Origin: Acidimicrobiaceae bacterium
Lineage (GTDB): Bacteria; Actinomycetota; Acidimicrobiia; Acidimicrobiales; MedAcidi-G1
Assembly: GCA_002699725.1 (NCBI GenBank)
Contig: PACE01000011.1
Location: 41,824-54,964, forward strand
Length of the DNA stretch: 13,141 bases
Direction of reading: 5' to 3'
Shown in pieces: positions 1-9,196 of this stretch (within the stretch, counting starts at the first letter, position 1; every line of letters begins with the position of its first letter). The notes beneath the pieces are model-generated. The model saw nothing but the letters and a program-made list of their open reading frames with translations, had not been told where the DNA came from and ran no database searches. Both the position numbers and the translations under genes were made by a program.

Positions 1-1013
1 TTGGCCTCCTCGAGCCCGTGGATCGGGTCACCGGTGCGTGGCGATGCCGGGTACCCGTCGGTGGCGCAGACGACCGTGACGGCGGCGCCTCCGTCGAACT
101 CCGGTGCGGCACCCAGGGAGCCCTCGGCAGCGGCCGCCAGCAGGTCGGCGAGGCTGCTCGCCATCCGTGGCAGCACGACCTGGGCCTCCGGGTCGCCGAA
201 GCGCACATTGTATTCGAGCACCTTCGGGCCGTTCGGCGTGAACATGAGCCCGCAGTAGAGGACCCCCCGGTAGTCGATGCCCTGGCGCCGGAGGGCGGCG
301 AGCGTGGGCCCGACGGCATCGTCCATGAGCGAGTCGACGATTGCATCGGTAGCCACGGGCACCGGCGAGTAGGCGCCCATGCCGCCGGTGTTTGGGCCGG
401 CGTCGCCGTCGCCGATCCGCTTGTAGTCCTGAGCGGGGGCGAGCGGCACGGCGGTACGACCGTCGCAGATGGCGAGCAGCGAGAGCTCGGGCCCGGTGAG
501 GCCCTCCTCGATCACCACGGTCCGCCCGGCATCACCGAATGCATCGCCCGAGAGGTAGGAGCGCACGGCATCGGCTGCCTCGCCGCGGTCCTCAGTGACG
601 AGCACTCCCTTGCCGGCGGCCAGTCCGTCGGTCTTGACCACGAAGAGGTCGGACATCACATCGAGGAAGGCGAGGGCGGCTGCCTCGTCGGTGAAGGCCC
701 CGTGCCGTGCCGTGGGGACGCCCGCCTTGACGAGCACCTCCTTCATCCAGGCCTTGGAGCCCTCCAGGCGGGCGCCGTCCGCTCCAGGCCCGAAAACGCG
801 CCGACTCGCCGAGCGCAGGCGGTCGGCGAGGCCGTCGACCAGTGGCGCCTCGGGGCCGACCACGAAGAGGTCGGCGTCGATCTCCTCGGGCGGCGTGGCG
901 ACCGATCCGGGGATGCCCGGGTTGCCCGGGGTGACGACGACCTCGGCATCACGGCCGAGGACGTGGGCGAGGGCGTGCTCGCGTCCGCCCGAGCCGACGA
1001 CGCAGACCCGCAC
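1..1013 (-). CDS. purD: Phosphoribosylamine--glycine ligase (GAR synthetase), C-terminus cut by window edge
   Basis: Second step of de novo purine synthesis in the cytoplasm: ATP, glycine and phosphoribosylamine give glycinamide ribonucleotide. 337 codons are visible; relatives are about 420-430 residues, so roughly the last quarter lies outside the window. The N-terminal MRVCVVGSGGREHAL (1-15) is the family nucleotide-fold signature. VVGPEAPL is at 51-58, the ATP-grasp lysine region KTDGLAAGKGV at 127-137, EEGLTGPELS at 169-178, GPNTGGMGAYSP at 206-217, and the metal-binding EYNVRFGDPEAQ at 267-278. The GTG start is chosen because it places this signature at residue 1. It begins 13 bp after the purA stop, so the two genes are probably co-transcribed. 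The stretch between PGNPG (29-33) and VVGPEAPL is about 15 residues shorter than I recall for E. coli PurD. Identity is very secure. Confidence 0.96.
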   Translation of the reverse strand, partial: MRVCVVGSGGREHALAHVLGRDAEVVVTPGNPGIPGSVATPPEEIDADLFVVGPEAPLVDGLADRLRSASRRVFGPGADGARLEGSKAWMKEVLVKAGVPTARHGAFTDEAAALAFLDVMSDLFVVKTDGLAAGKGVLVTEDRGEAADAVRSYLSGDAFGDAGRTVVIEEGLTGPELSLLAICDGRTAVPLAPAQDYKRIGDGDAGPNTGGMGAYSPVPVATDAIVDSLMDDAVGPTLAALRRQGIDYRGVLYCGLMFTPNGPKVLEYNVRFGDPEAQVVLPRMASSLADLLAAAAEGSLGAAPEFDGGAAVTVVCATDGYPASPRTGDPIHGLEEA

Positions 1014-1026
1014 GACCCGGCCCCGG

Positions 1027-2340
<1,314 letters not shown>

Positions 2341-2350
2341 TTACGAACGG

Positions 2351-2356
2351 AGTCTA
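2351..2356 (-). promoter_or_regulatory. Possible -10 element of a purA promoter
   Basis: The minus strand reads TAGACT, 4 of 6 to TATAAT with the key T1, A2 and T6 present, as is common for actinobacterial -10 boxes. It would start transcription about 30 nt before the purA GTG. No good -35 hexamer is visible; a 13-bp palindrome (2375-2387) occupies that position instead. Weak evidence. Confidence 0.3.
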
Positions 2357-2374
2357 CCGGTGTGCGGACCCTGC

Positions 2375-2387
2375 GATGCCCGGCATC
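2375..2387. promoter_or_regulatory. 13-bp palindrome upstream of purA
   Basis: GATGCC-C-GGCATC is a perfect 6-bp inverted repeat around one base. It lies about 18 bp upstream of the possible purA -10 element, where a -35 box or an operator would sit. The regulator is unknown, and a repeat this short could occur by chance. Confidence 0.3.
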
Positions 2388-2424
2388 CGAAGACACTTTC
2401 GTCGACGGGCCGACCACGCTGGGT

Positions 2425-2461
2425 CACCGGATGTTGCGCGATCTACGCGCAGCATCCGGTG
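2425..2461. terminator. Strong hairpin between hspR and purA; possible terminator
   Basis: Arms 2425-2440 and 2446-2461 are complementary over 16 positions around the 5-nt loop ATCTA. The single exception is 2434/2452, a G-U pair in plus-strand RNA and an A-C mismatch in minus-strand RNA. It lies about 180 nt beyond the hspR stop and about 110 nt before purA. There is no U-tract on the minus side, so it would be a tail-less terminator as proposed for some actinobacteria. It could instead be a leader structure or a protein site. The hairpin is certain; its role is not. Confidence 0.4.
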
Positions 2462-2597
2462 TTTCCACACCCCCTGTGGAAAACCCCGGAAACCCCGACA
2501 GCGATAGGGGGAGCACTGGGGATTGCAACACGGCCGTAACACGCCGATCACCGTCGGCCAGACGCGAAACTGCAGGTCACGCCGGTTTTCCACAGGG
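2462..2597. repeat. DnaA-box-like cluster with an exact 14-bp inverted repeat
   Basis: CCCTGTGGAAAACC (2472-2485) and GGTTTTCCACAGGG (2584-2597) are exact reverse complements, 98 bp apart. Each contains TTTTCCACA, which fits the general DnaA box TTWTNCACA. A third near-copy, GTTTCCACA (2461-2469), faces the first across five C residues, so TTTCCACA-CCCCC-TGTGGAAA is itself palindromic. No AT-rich unwinding region and no dnaA or dnaN gene is in the window, so an origin is not shown. Confidence 0.5.
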
Positions 2598-2642
2598 CTG
2601 CCGCACGCCGGAAACGTACCGGTCCGTCGGCCCTGGTGCCTC

Positions 2643-3038
2643 TCAGCTGCGCCGATCGCGCCGATACAGCGTGACGCTCTGCCGGATCGGGACCAGGTCG
2701 CGCCGGTACTGCCTGTGCACCTCGGCCACGGCCTCGGTGCCCTCGCTGCGGGTCGCCTCGATCTCGTCCTCGAGCCGCGCCACCTCGGCTTCGAGCGCCA
2801 GTACCCGCTTGACGCCCTCGAGGTTGAGGCCTCCGGCAGTCAGATCGGCGATGCGTTGGAGCATGGCGATGTCGAAGTCGCTGTAGCGGCGGTTGCCGCC
2901 CGTGGTGCGGGCCGGATCGACGAGTCCGCGGCGTTCGTAGATACGCAGGGTCTGGGGGTGCATCCCCGCCAACTCGGCCGCCACCGAGATCACGTAGACG
3001 GCCTGGTCGGGCCGGGGGCGGTTGCTCATCGGCCTCAT
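2643..3038 (-). CDS. hspR: HspR, MerR-family heat-shock repressor
   Basis: DNA-binding repressor of the dnaK operon; in Streptomyces and Mycobacterium HspR binds inverted repeats upstream of dnaK, with DnaK acting as co-repressor. The 131-residue protein opens its MerR helix-turn-helix with [21 protein letters not shown] (14-34), the HspR hallmark. The wing with [11 protein letters not shown] follows at 47-57. A coiled coil rich in Glu and Arg covers about 77-112, and the C-terminus is basic. It is the last gene of the operon: its ATG overlaps the dnaJ stop in ATGA (3035-3038). A second ATG at 3029 has GAGG just upstream and would shorten the protein by three residues; I keep the overlapping start because coupling is common in this operon. 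No sign of damage. Confidence 0.93.
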   Translation of the reverse strand: MRPMSNRPRPDQAVYVISVAAELAGMHPQTLRIYERRGLVDPARTTGGNRRYSDFDIAMLQRIADLTAGGLNLEGVKRVLALEAEVARLEDEIEATRSEGTEAVAEVHRQYRRDLVPIRQSVTLYRRDRRS

Positions 3039-4144
3039 CCTGTCAGGCCGCTCCGGATGTCGCCACCAGAGGCCCCCATCTCGTCGGCGAGCGCCTCGAC
3101 TGCCGAACGCTCACCGTCCGTGGTCGCCTCGGGCACGTGCACCTCGACGGTCACGAGCAGGTCGCCGGTCCGTCGCCGGGTCGACACTCCCCGGCCCTTC
3201 ACCCGAAAGGTGCGGCCGCTGCGTGTGCCGGCAGGGACCTTGAGGGTCACGGGGCCGTCGTCGAGCGTCGGCACCGACACCTCGGCGCCGAGCACCGCCT
3301 CGGGATAGGTGATCGGGACGGTCAGGGCGAGGTCGGCGCCCCGCCGCTCGAAGAAGTTGTGGAGAGCGACGGACACCACGACGAAGAGGTCGCCGGCAGG
3401 GCCGCCTCGACCGGGCTCGCCCCGGCCCTTGAGCCGGATGCGCTGGGCGTCCTCCACGCCCCCCGGGATCCGGACCTTGACCTCGCGGGGTCGCCGCTCG
3501 ACACCCGCCCCCCGGCAGGCGCCGCACGGGTCGTCGACCATCCGGCCTCGCCCGCCGCACTGGCCACAGGGTCGGCTGAAGGAAAACGGGCCCTGGTTCT
3601 CGGCCTGGACACCGCGGCCGCCGCAGGCGTCACAGGTGCGCGGGTTGGTACCGGGCCGAGCTCCGCTTCCGGAGCAGGTCTGGCAGGAGGCGTCGCTGGC
3701 AAGACTGATCGTGGTGGTGACCCCATGGACCGCCTCCTCGAACGACAGGGTCAGTCGGGTCTCGAGGTCGGCGCCGCGGCGGGAAGCGTGACCTCCCCTA
3801 CCGCCGCCCTGGCCGAAGAGCCCGCCGAAGAGGTCGCCCAGGTCGAACTGTCCACCCATGCCACCGGAGGGATCGAATCCGCCGGCTCCCCCGAAGCCGC
3901 CCACCGGGCCCCTGGCCCGTACCTCGTCATACTCACGGCGCTTGTCCTCGTCGCCGACCACGCCGTAGGCGGCCGAGACGTCCTTGAACCGGGCCTCAGC
4001 GACGGCGTCACCCGGATTGGCGTCCGGATGCAGATTGCGGGCGAGCTTGCGGTACGCCTTGGTGACCTCCTTGGCGGAGGCCTCCCTGGAGACGCCGAGC
4101 GTGGCGTAGTAATCCTTCTCGAACCACTCGCGCTGCGGTGCCAT
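3035..4144 (-). CDS. dnaJ: Chaperone DnaJ (type I Hsp40)
   Basis: Hsp40 co-chaperone that delivers unfolded clients to DnaK and stimulates its ATPase. The 369 residues carry all type I parts. The J domain is at about 8-75 with the essential HPD at 39-41. The Gly/Phe-rich linker is at 81-118. Four zinc-binding CxxCxGxG modules have cysteine pairs at 154/157, 171/174, 193/196 and 207/210. Client-binding and dimer domains run to the end. The reading frame stays open into grpE up to 4249, but the ATG at 4144 gives the normal N-terminus and has GGAGG ten bases upstream; the extension would be low-complexity sequence inside grpE. It lies 17 bp after grpE and overlaps hspR by 3 bp. This corresponds to DnaJ1 of other actinobacteria, the copy linked to dnaK. 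Confidence 0.95.
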   Translation of the reverse strand: MAPQREWFEKDYYATLGVSREASAKEVTKAYRKLARNLHPDANPGDAVAEARFKDVSAAYGVVGDEDKRREYDEVRARGPVGGFGGAGGFDPSGGMGGQFDLGDLFGGLFGQGGGRGGHASRRGADLETRLTLSFEEAVHGVTTTISLASDASCQTCSGSGARPGTNPRTCDACGGRGVQAENQGPFSFSRPCGQCGGRGRMVDDPCGACRGAGVERRPREVKVRIPGGVEDAQRIRLKGRGEPGRGGPAGDLFVVVSVALHNFFERRGADLALTVPITYPEAVLGAEVSVPTLDDGPVTLKVPAGTRSGRTFRVKGRGVSTRRRTGDLLVTVEVHVPEATTDGERSAVEALADEMGASGGDIRSGLTG

Positions 4145-4161
4145 GGCGTGCCGGCCTCCGG

Positions 4162-4667
4162 TCAGCCCCGGACCTTGACCATCGCCGGGCGCAGGACGCG
4201 CCCCTGCCAGCCGTAGCCGCGGCGCAGGACCTCGGTCACGACCTGGCACGTGGGCGTGTCGTCGCCGGTCGGTTCGTGCACGACGGCATCGTGGCGATTC
4301 GGGTCGAAGGGGGTGTCGAGGGGATCGATGACCTCGAGGCCAACAGGTTCAAGGGCGGCGACCAGCGCCGACCGGATCGCCTCGACGCCGTCAGCGCCGT
4401 GGTCGATGGCCAGGTCGCAGGCATCGAGCACAGGCAAGAGCCGTTCGGCCACGTCACTGCGGGCGCGCCCGGCGACCTCTGCGTTGCGCTTGTCGGCCTG
4501 CTTGCGGAAGTTGGCGAACTCGGCACTGACCCGTTGCAGGTCGGCGAGGTACATCTCGCGTGCAGCCTCGGCGATCTCGAGCGGGGTCGGCTCTGGGAGT
4601 TCCTCGACGTCCGGTTCGACGTCCGGTTCGACGTCCGACCCGATGGGTTCCGGAGTGGCGGGGTCGC

Positions 4668-4671
<4 letters not shown>
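4162..4671 (-). CDS. grpE: Nucleotide exchange factor GrpE
   Basis: Releases ADP from DnaK so that the chaperone cycle can continue; works as a dimer. In this 169-residue protein an acidic, flexible N-terminus (1-30) is followed by a long helix (about 31-70) holding [18 protein letters not shown]. The C-terminal beta domain ends in the family signature [17 protein letters not shown] (151-167). The start is GTG, and its first bases overlap the dnaK stop as GTGA (4668-4671), which implies translational coupling. dnaJ follows after 17 bp. The N-terminus contains a short DVEP repeat encoded by tandem 12-mers. Identity is secure; the acidic tail is expected to vary between species. Confidence 0.95.
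4606..4637. repeat. 12-bp tandem repeat inside grpE
   Basis: GACGTCCGGTTC occurs twice in a row (4606-4617, 4618-4629), followed by a partial third copy GACGTCCG. On the coding (minus) strand it is in frame and encodes the acidic [11 protein letters not shown] stretch of GrpE. It probably arose by slippage; a gain or loss of one unit would keep the frame. Confidence 0.8.
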
Positions 4672-6491
<1,820 letters not shown>

Positions 6492-6547
6492 GGATGTGCT
6501 CCTTGTTTTCTAGAGGGTTTGTCGAGAATGCTCTTGTGGTTCGGATA

Positions 6548-6590
6548 CCCGCCTGGTCCCGCAGCAGGGGGGCGACTGCGGACCGGCGGG
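6548..6590 (-). promoter_or_regulatory. Large hairpin in the dnaK leader
   Basis: Arms 6548-6564 and 6576-6590 pair over 15 bp, interrupted only by two one-base bulges (6554 and one of the C residues at 6558-6560), around an 11-nt loop. Two smaller perfect hairpins follow at 6598-6610 (GGGG/CCCC) and 6616-6630 (CCCAC/GTGGG). All lie between the likely dnaK promoter and its ribosome site, so the dnaK mRNA would start with three consecutive hairpins. The fold is seen; a role in stability or control is inference. Confidence 0.5.
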
Positions 6591-6623
6591 CACCCTAGGG
6601 GCTGAACCCCATGTTCCCACCTG

Positions 6624-6651
6624 TTGTGGGCTATAGGCACTCTACTATGTT
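6624..6651 (+). promoter_or_regulatory. Possible gpmA promoter
   Basis: TTGTGG (6624-6629), 16 bp, then TATGTT (6646-6651) on the plus strand gives a weak sigma70-type promoter whose transcript would start near 6658. It overlaps the dnaK operator region, so the two divergent genes may share control. Only half-matching hexamers; low confidence. Confidence 0.25.
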
Positions 6652-6669
6652 GAGTCGTTGATTAGCAAC
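6634..6669. promoter_or_regulatory. Candidate heat-shock operator upstream of dnaK
   Basis: Two overlapping imperfect elements. TAGGCACTC-N9-GAGTCGTTG (6634-6660) has the exact spacing of the HrcA site CIRCE and matches it at 12 of 18 positions. On the minus strand, GTTGCTA-N7-ACTCAAC (6669-6649) has the exact spacing of the HspR site HAIR (CTTGAGT-N7-ACTCAAG), with 9 of 14 matches: the dnaK-proximal half is nearly perfect and the other half poor. A minus-strand TTGCTA-N18-TAGAGT promoter could lie inside it. Because hspR is in the operon, HspR is the likelier binder. Confidence 0.45.
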
Positions 6670-6712
6670 TTCTGGGGGTGCTTTTTGGGTGAATCCCTGG
6701 TGGACTGCACGG

Positions 6713-7459
6713 GTGCCCACACTCGTCCTCCTCCGCCACGGCCAGTCCGCCTGGAACGCCACCAACCAGTTCACGGGCTGGGTCGACTGCGGCCTCACCC
6801 CCCAGGGCATCGACGAGGCGGTGGCCGCCGGGGTCCTGCTGGCCAAGGCCGGAATCCTCCCTGACGTGCTCCACACCTCGCTCCAGGACCGGGCCATCCA
6901 TTCCGCCGAGCTGGCGCTACGCGCGATTGACCGGTCGTGGATTCCGGTGCACCGTTCCTGGCGGCTCAACGAGCGGCACTACGGCGACCTCACCGGACTC
7001 GACAAGGCCGCCACCCGCGAGAAGTTCGGCGACGAACAGCTCCATGCCTGGCGCCGCGGCTACGACACCCCTCCCCCGCCGATCGCCGACGACAACCCAC
7101 ACAACCCCAACGACGACCCCCGCTACGCCGACCTCGACGAGGTGCCCCGCACCGAGTGCCTCGCCGACGTGGTCGAGCGGCTGGGCCCGTGGTGGGAGGA
7201 GTCGGCAGCCCCCGACCTGAACGCCGGCCGCACCGTGCTCGTCACCGCACACGGCAACAGCCTGCGGGCGCTCTGCAAGTTGCTCGACGACATCAGCGAC
7301 GACGACATCGCCGACCTCAACCTCCCGACCGGCACGCCCATCGTCTACGAACTGGGCGACGACCTTCGCCCGGTCGACGCCAAGCCGGTCCTCGAGCGCT
7401 CACTCGACCCCGAAACCGCACGCGCCGCCGCCGAGGCCGTCGCCCGACAGGCGGGCTGA
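6713..7459 (+). CDS. gpmA: 2,3-bisphosphoglycerate-dependent phosphoglycerate mutase
   Basis: Interconverts 3- and 2-phosphoglycerate in glycolysis and gluconeogenesis. From the GTG at 6713 the protein has 248 residues, as usual for the dimeric or tetrameric family. The phosphohistidine motif [12 protein letters not shown] is at 4-15 (His9), [10 protein letters not shown] at 20-29, Arg60 in the phosphate pocket, the catalytic Glu87 in [19 protein letters not shown] at 113-123, and the second catalytic histidine His180 in [10 protein letters not shown]. The frame is open eight codons further upstream to a GTG at 6689 (MNPWWTAR...), with GGGGG ten bases before it. I prefer 6713 because family members start three to five residues before LVLLRHG and GGTGG lies nine bases upstream. 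It is divergent from dnaK and converges on amt with a 48-bp gap. Confidence 0.95.
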   Translation: MPTLVLLRHGQSAWNATNQFTGWVDCGLTPQGIDEAVAAGVLLAKAGILPDVLHTSLQDRAIHSAELALRAIDRSWIPVHRSWRLNERHYGDLTGLDKAATREKFGDEQLHAWRRGYDTPPPPIADDNPHNPNDDPRYADLDEVPRTECLADVVERLGPWWEESAAPDLNAGRTVLVTAHGNSLRALCKLLDDISDDDIADLNLPTGTPIVYELGDDLRPVDAKPVLERSLDPETARAAAEAVARQAG

Positions 7460-7507
7460 CCACCCCGGCGGAGCGTGCGTTCCCTGTGATCAGGTGCAGA
7501 TGGCGAA
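7460..7507. other. Short convergent gap between gpmA and amt
   Basis: 48 bp between two converging stop codons. I see no convincing hairpin with a U-tract; how the two transcripts end is not evident from the sequence. Confidence 0.5.
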
Positions 7508-8956
7508 CTAGCCCACCGTCAGCGACTCGTGGCCGTAGCCGGGCGAGCCATGCTCGGCCAGGTCGAGTCCCTCGAACTCCTCTTCGGGCGAGACCCTCAG
7601 GCCAATCGTCCGCTTGATGACGGCGAACAGGATCGACGAAGTGCCGAGCACCCAGGCGGCGACCAGTGCGACGCCGATGGCCTGGACAACCAACTGCTCG
7701 AAGCCGCCGCCGTAGAACAGGCCGGCGTCTTCGCGGCCGAGGAAGGCGTCGTCGTAGGTGGCGAACAGGCCGATGGCCAGCGTGCCCCACACGCCGCACA
7801 CGCCGTGCACCGACACGGCGCCGACCGGGTCGTCGATGCCCTTCTTCTCGATGAACAGCACCGAGTAGACGACGATCACACCGCCGATGAAGCCGACGAC
7901 GACCGAGCCCGTGAAACTCAGGGCACCGGTGCCGGCGGTGATCGAGACGAGGCCGGCCAGGGCGCCGTTGGCCGCCATGCTGACCCCCATGGTGCCAGTC
8001 TTGCGCCAGATCACGGCGCCGGCGCCGAGAACGCCGGCCGAGGCAGCCAGCATGGTGGTCACGATGCAGTGCGCCACCCACTCGTCCATGGCCAGCTCCG
8101 AGCCGGCGTTGAAGCCGAACCAGCCGAACCACAGGATGAACACACCGACGACGACGAAGCCGATGTTGTGGCCCGGGATCGCCCTCGGCGAACCGTCGGG
8201 GGCGTACTTGCCGATGCGGGGACCAAGGAAGACCGCCCCCATCAGGGCCGCCCAACCACCGGCACTGTGCACGATGCTGGAACCGGCGAAGTCGCTGAAA
8301 CGCGCGTCGCCGATGGAGAGGTCCGAGAGGATCCCGTCACCGTGCCAGAACGAGTGCACGACCACCGGGTAGATGAAGCCGGTCATCACTGCGCTGAACG
8401 CCAGGTAGGCCGGGAACTTCGTGCGCTCGGCCATGGCACCCGAGGCAATCGTGACCGCCGTGGCGGCGAACACGACCTGGAAGAAGAAGAACGACGGCGT
8501 GGCCAGGACGTCGCCACCACCGAGGAACTCGTCGGACATCCCGGAGAGGAAGAAGTTGTCAGTGCCGATGAGGCTGCCGCTATCTGACCCGAAGGCGAAG
8601 CCGAAGCCGACCGCCCAGAAGGCCAGGGCACCGATCGCCATGTCGGCCAGGTTCTTGGCCATGATGTTGCCGATGTTCTTGGCCCGGGTGAGGCCCGCCT
8701 CGACGAGTGCGAAACCGGCCTGCATCAGGAACACGAGACAGCCCGCCACGATCAGCCAGAGGCTGGCCAGCAGGGCGTTGTTGTCACCCGGCGTGAGCCC
8801 CTCTGCGGCGGCCGGCCCGGCCATCACCAGGATGGCGCCGACGACGCCGAACAGGCCGAAGCCGAGCTTTCGGCCCCGACTCCTCGTCCGTCGTGCCTCC
8901 CAACTTCGGGACAGGCCCCTGGACAGGGAACGGACTCGGGTACTGGTACAGGCCAC
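7508..8956 (-). CDS. amt: Ammonium transporter (Amt family)
   Basis: Membrane channel for ammonium uptake, a trimer with about 11 membrane helices per subunit. In the 482 residues the pore histidines are His230 (DFAGSSIVHSAGGWAALMG, the family signature) and His384 (SVHGVCGVWGTLAIG). Phe gate residues lie in SFFFFQVVF (155-163) and GWFGFNAGS (278-286). Residues 31-51 form a signal-peptide-like segment ending AAA before EGLTPGDNN. Residues 1-30 are an unusually long basic Ser/Arg-rich extension. The GTG at 8956 has a near-perfect AAGGAGG five bases upstream, and no other in-frame start exists before the signal segment, so the extension looks real. The C-terminal tail is cytoplasmic. No glnK follows; the next gene is the convergent gpmA. 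The divergent neighbour is a regulator (9197-9679), over shared repeat sequences. Confidence 0.96.
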   Translation of the reverse strand: MACTSTRVRSLSRGLSRSWEARRTRSRGRKLGFGLFGVVGAILVMAGPAAAEGLTPGDNNALLASLWLIVAGCLVFLMQAGFALVEAGLTRAKNIGNIMAKNLADMAIGALAFWAVGFGFAFGSDSGSLIGTDNFFLSGMSDEFLGGGDVLATPSFFFFQVVFAATAVTIASGAMAERTKFPAYLAFSAVMTGFIYPVVVHSFWHGDGILSDLSIGDARFSDFAGSSIVHSAGGWAALMGAVFLGPRIGKYAPDGSPRAIPGHNIGFVVVGVFILWFGWFGFNAGSELAMDEWVAHCIVTTMLAASAGVLGAGAVIWRKTGTMGVSMAANGALAGLVSITAGTGALSFTGSVVVGFIGGVIVVYSVLFIEKKGIDDPVGAVSVHGVCGVWGTLAIGLFATYDDAFLGREDAGLFYGGGFEQLVVQAIGVALVAAWVLGTSSILFAVIKRTIGLRVSPEEEFEGLDLAEHGSPGYGHESLTVG

Positions 8957-8961
8957 GATGA

Positions 8962-8968
8962 CCTCCTT
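8962..8968 (-). promoter_or_regulatory. Strong ribosome binding site of amt
   Basis: The minus strand reads AAGGAGG, five bases before the GTG at 8956. This fixes the amt start and shows that the basic N-terminal extension is probably translated. Confidence 0.8.
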
Positions 8969-9022
8969 CGGTTTGCTGGTGAATCTCCACCGGCGAACGT
9001 ACGGAGATCCGGTTACACCACT

Positions 9023-9038
9023 GTTCGGTCAGCGTGAC
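9023..9038 (-). promoter_or_regulatory. Weak GlnR-like site upstream of amt
   Basis: The minus strand reads GTCAC-N6-CGAAC. The Streptomyces GlnR half-site pair is GTnAC-N6-GAAAC; the first half fits fully and the second at three of five positions. It would suit nitrogen control of amt, but a match this loose is common by chance. Confidence 0.2.
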
Positions 9039-9054
9039 GCCTTGTGGTCGGCTT

Positions 9055-9073
9055 CCTGACAGGAACCTGACAG
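9055..9073 (-). promoter_or_regulatory. Pho-box-shaped direct repeat between amt and the regulator
   Basis: CCTGACAG occurs twice with three bases between (9055-9062, 9066-9073), an 11-bp period. Read toward amt it is CTGTCAG-GTTC-CTGTCAG: two identical 7-mers separated by 4 bp, the architecture of the PhoB box (CTGTCAT-N4-CTGTCAT), with CTGTCA intact in both halves. OmpR/PhoB-type regulators bind such 11-bp-spaced direct repeats, and the adjacent gene encodes a protein with that DNA-binding fold. Confidence 0.55.
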
Positions 9074-9117
9074 TCGACAGCGGATCACGACCAGAGCTCC
9101 GGATCGTTGACGAGTGG

Positions 9118-9131
9118 TTCACGGCCGTGAA
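9118..9131. promoter_or_regulatory. 14-bp perfect palindrome upstream of the regulator gene
   Basis: TTCACGGCCGTGAA equals its own reverse complement. It lies 24 bp before a possible -10 box TACGTT (9155-9160) and so would cover roughly -49 to -36 of the regulator's promoter. A dimeric regulator could bind here; which one is unknown. Confidence 0.4.
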
Positions 9132-9154
9132 ACGCACCCGAAACAGGGCGCCCG

Positions 9155-9160
9155 TACGTT
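9155..9160 (+). promoter_or_regulatory. Possible -10 element of the winged-helix regulator
   Basis: TACGTT keeps T1, A2 and T6 of the -10 consensus. Transcription would start near 9167, giving either a leaderless message from the ATG at 9167 or a 30-nt leader to the ATG at 9197 with GGGGG as ribosome site. No -35 hexamer is visible. Confidence 0.3.
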
Positions 9161-9196
9161 GCGCACATGAATCTGGGACACCAGGGGGACATCGCC

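Noticed and set aside
2472..2597. The 14-bp inverted repeats as ends of a small transposon
   Set aside because: No flanking target duplication and no internal gene; DnaA-like boxes explain the repeated core better, though not proven.
6492..6530. Possible RNA thermometer hiding the dnaK ribosome site
   Set aside because: CUCU can pair with GGAG for only four base pairs, one of them G-U, across a nine-base loop; too weak to claim.
7442..7456. GCCCG-acagg-CGGGC hairpin at the end of gpmA as a terminator
   Set aside because: Only five base pairs, inside coding sequence, no U-tract on either strand.
7529..8587. A 352-codon plus-strand open frame opposite amt
   Set aside because: Charged low-complexity composition; the minus strand encodes a full Amt protein with signature residues.
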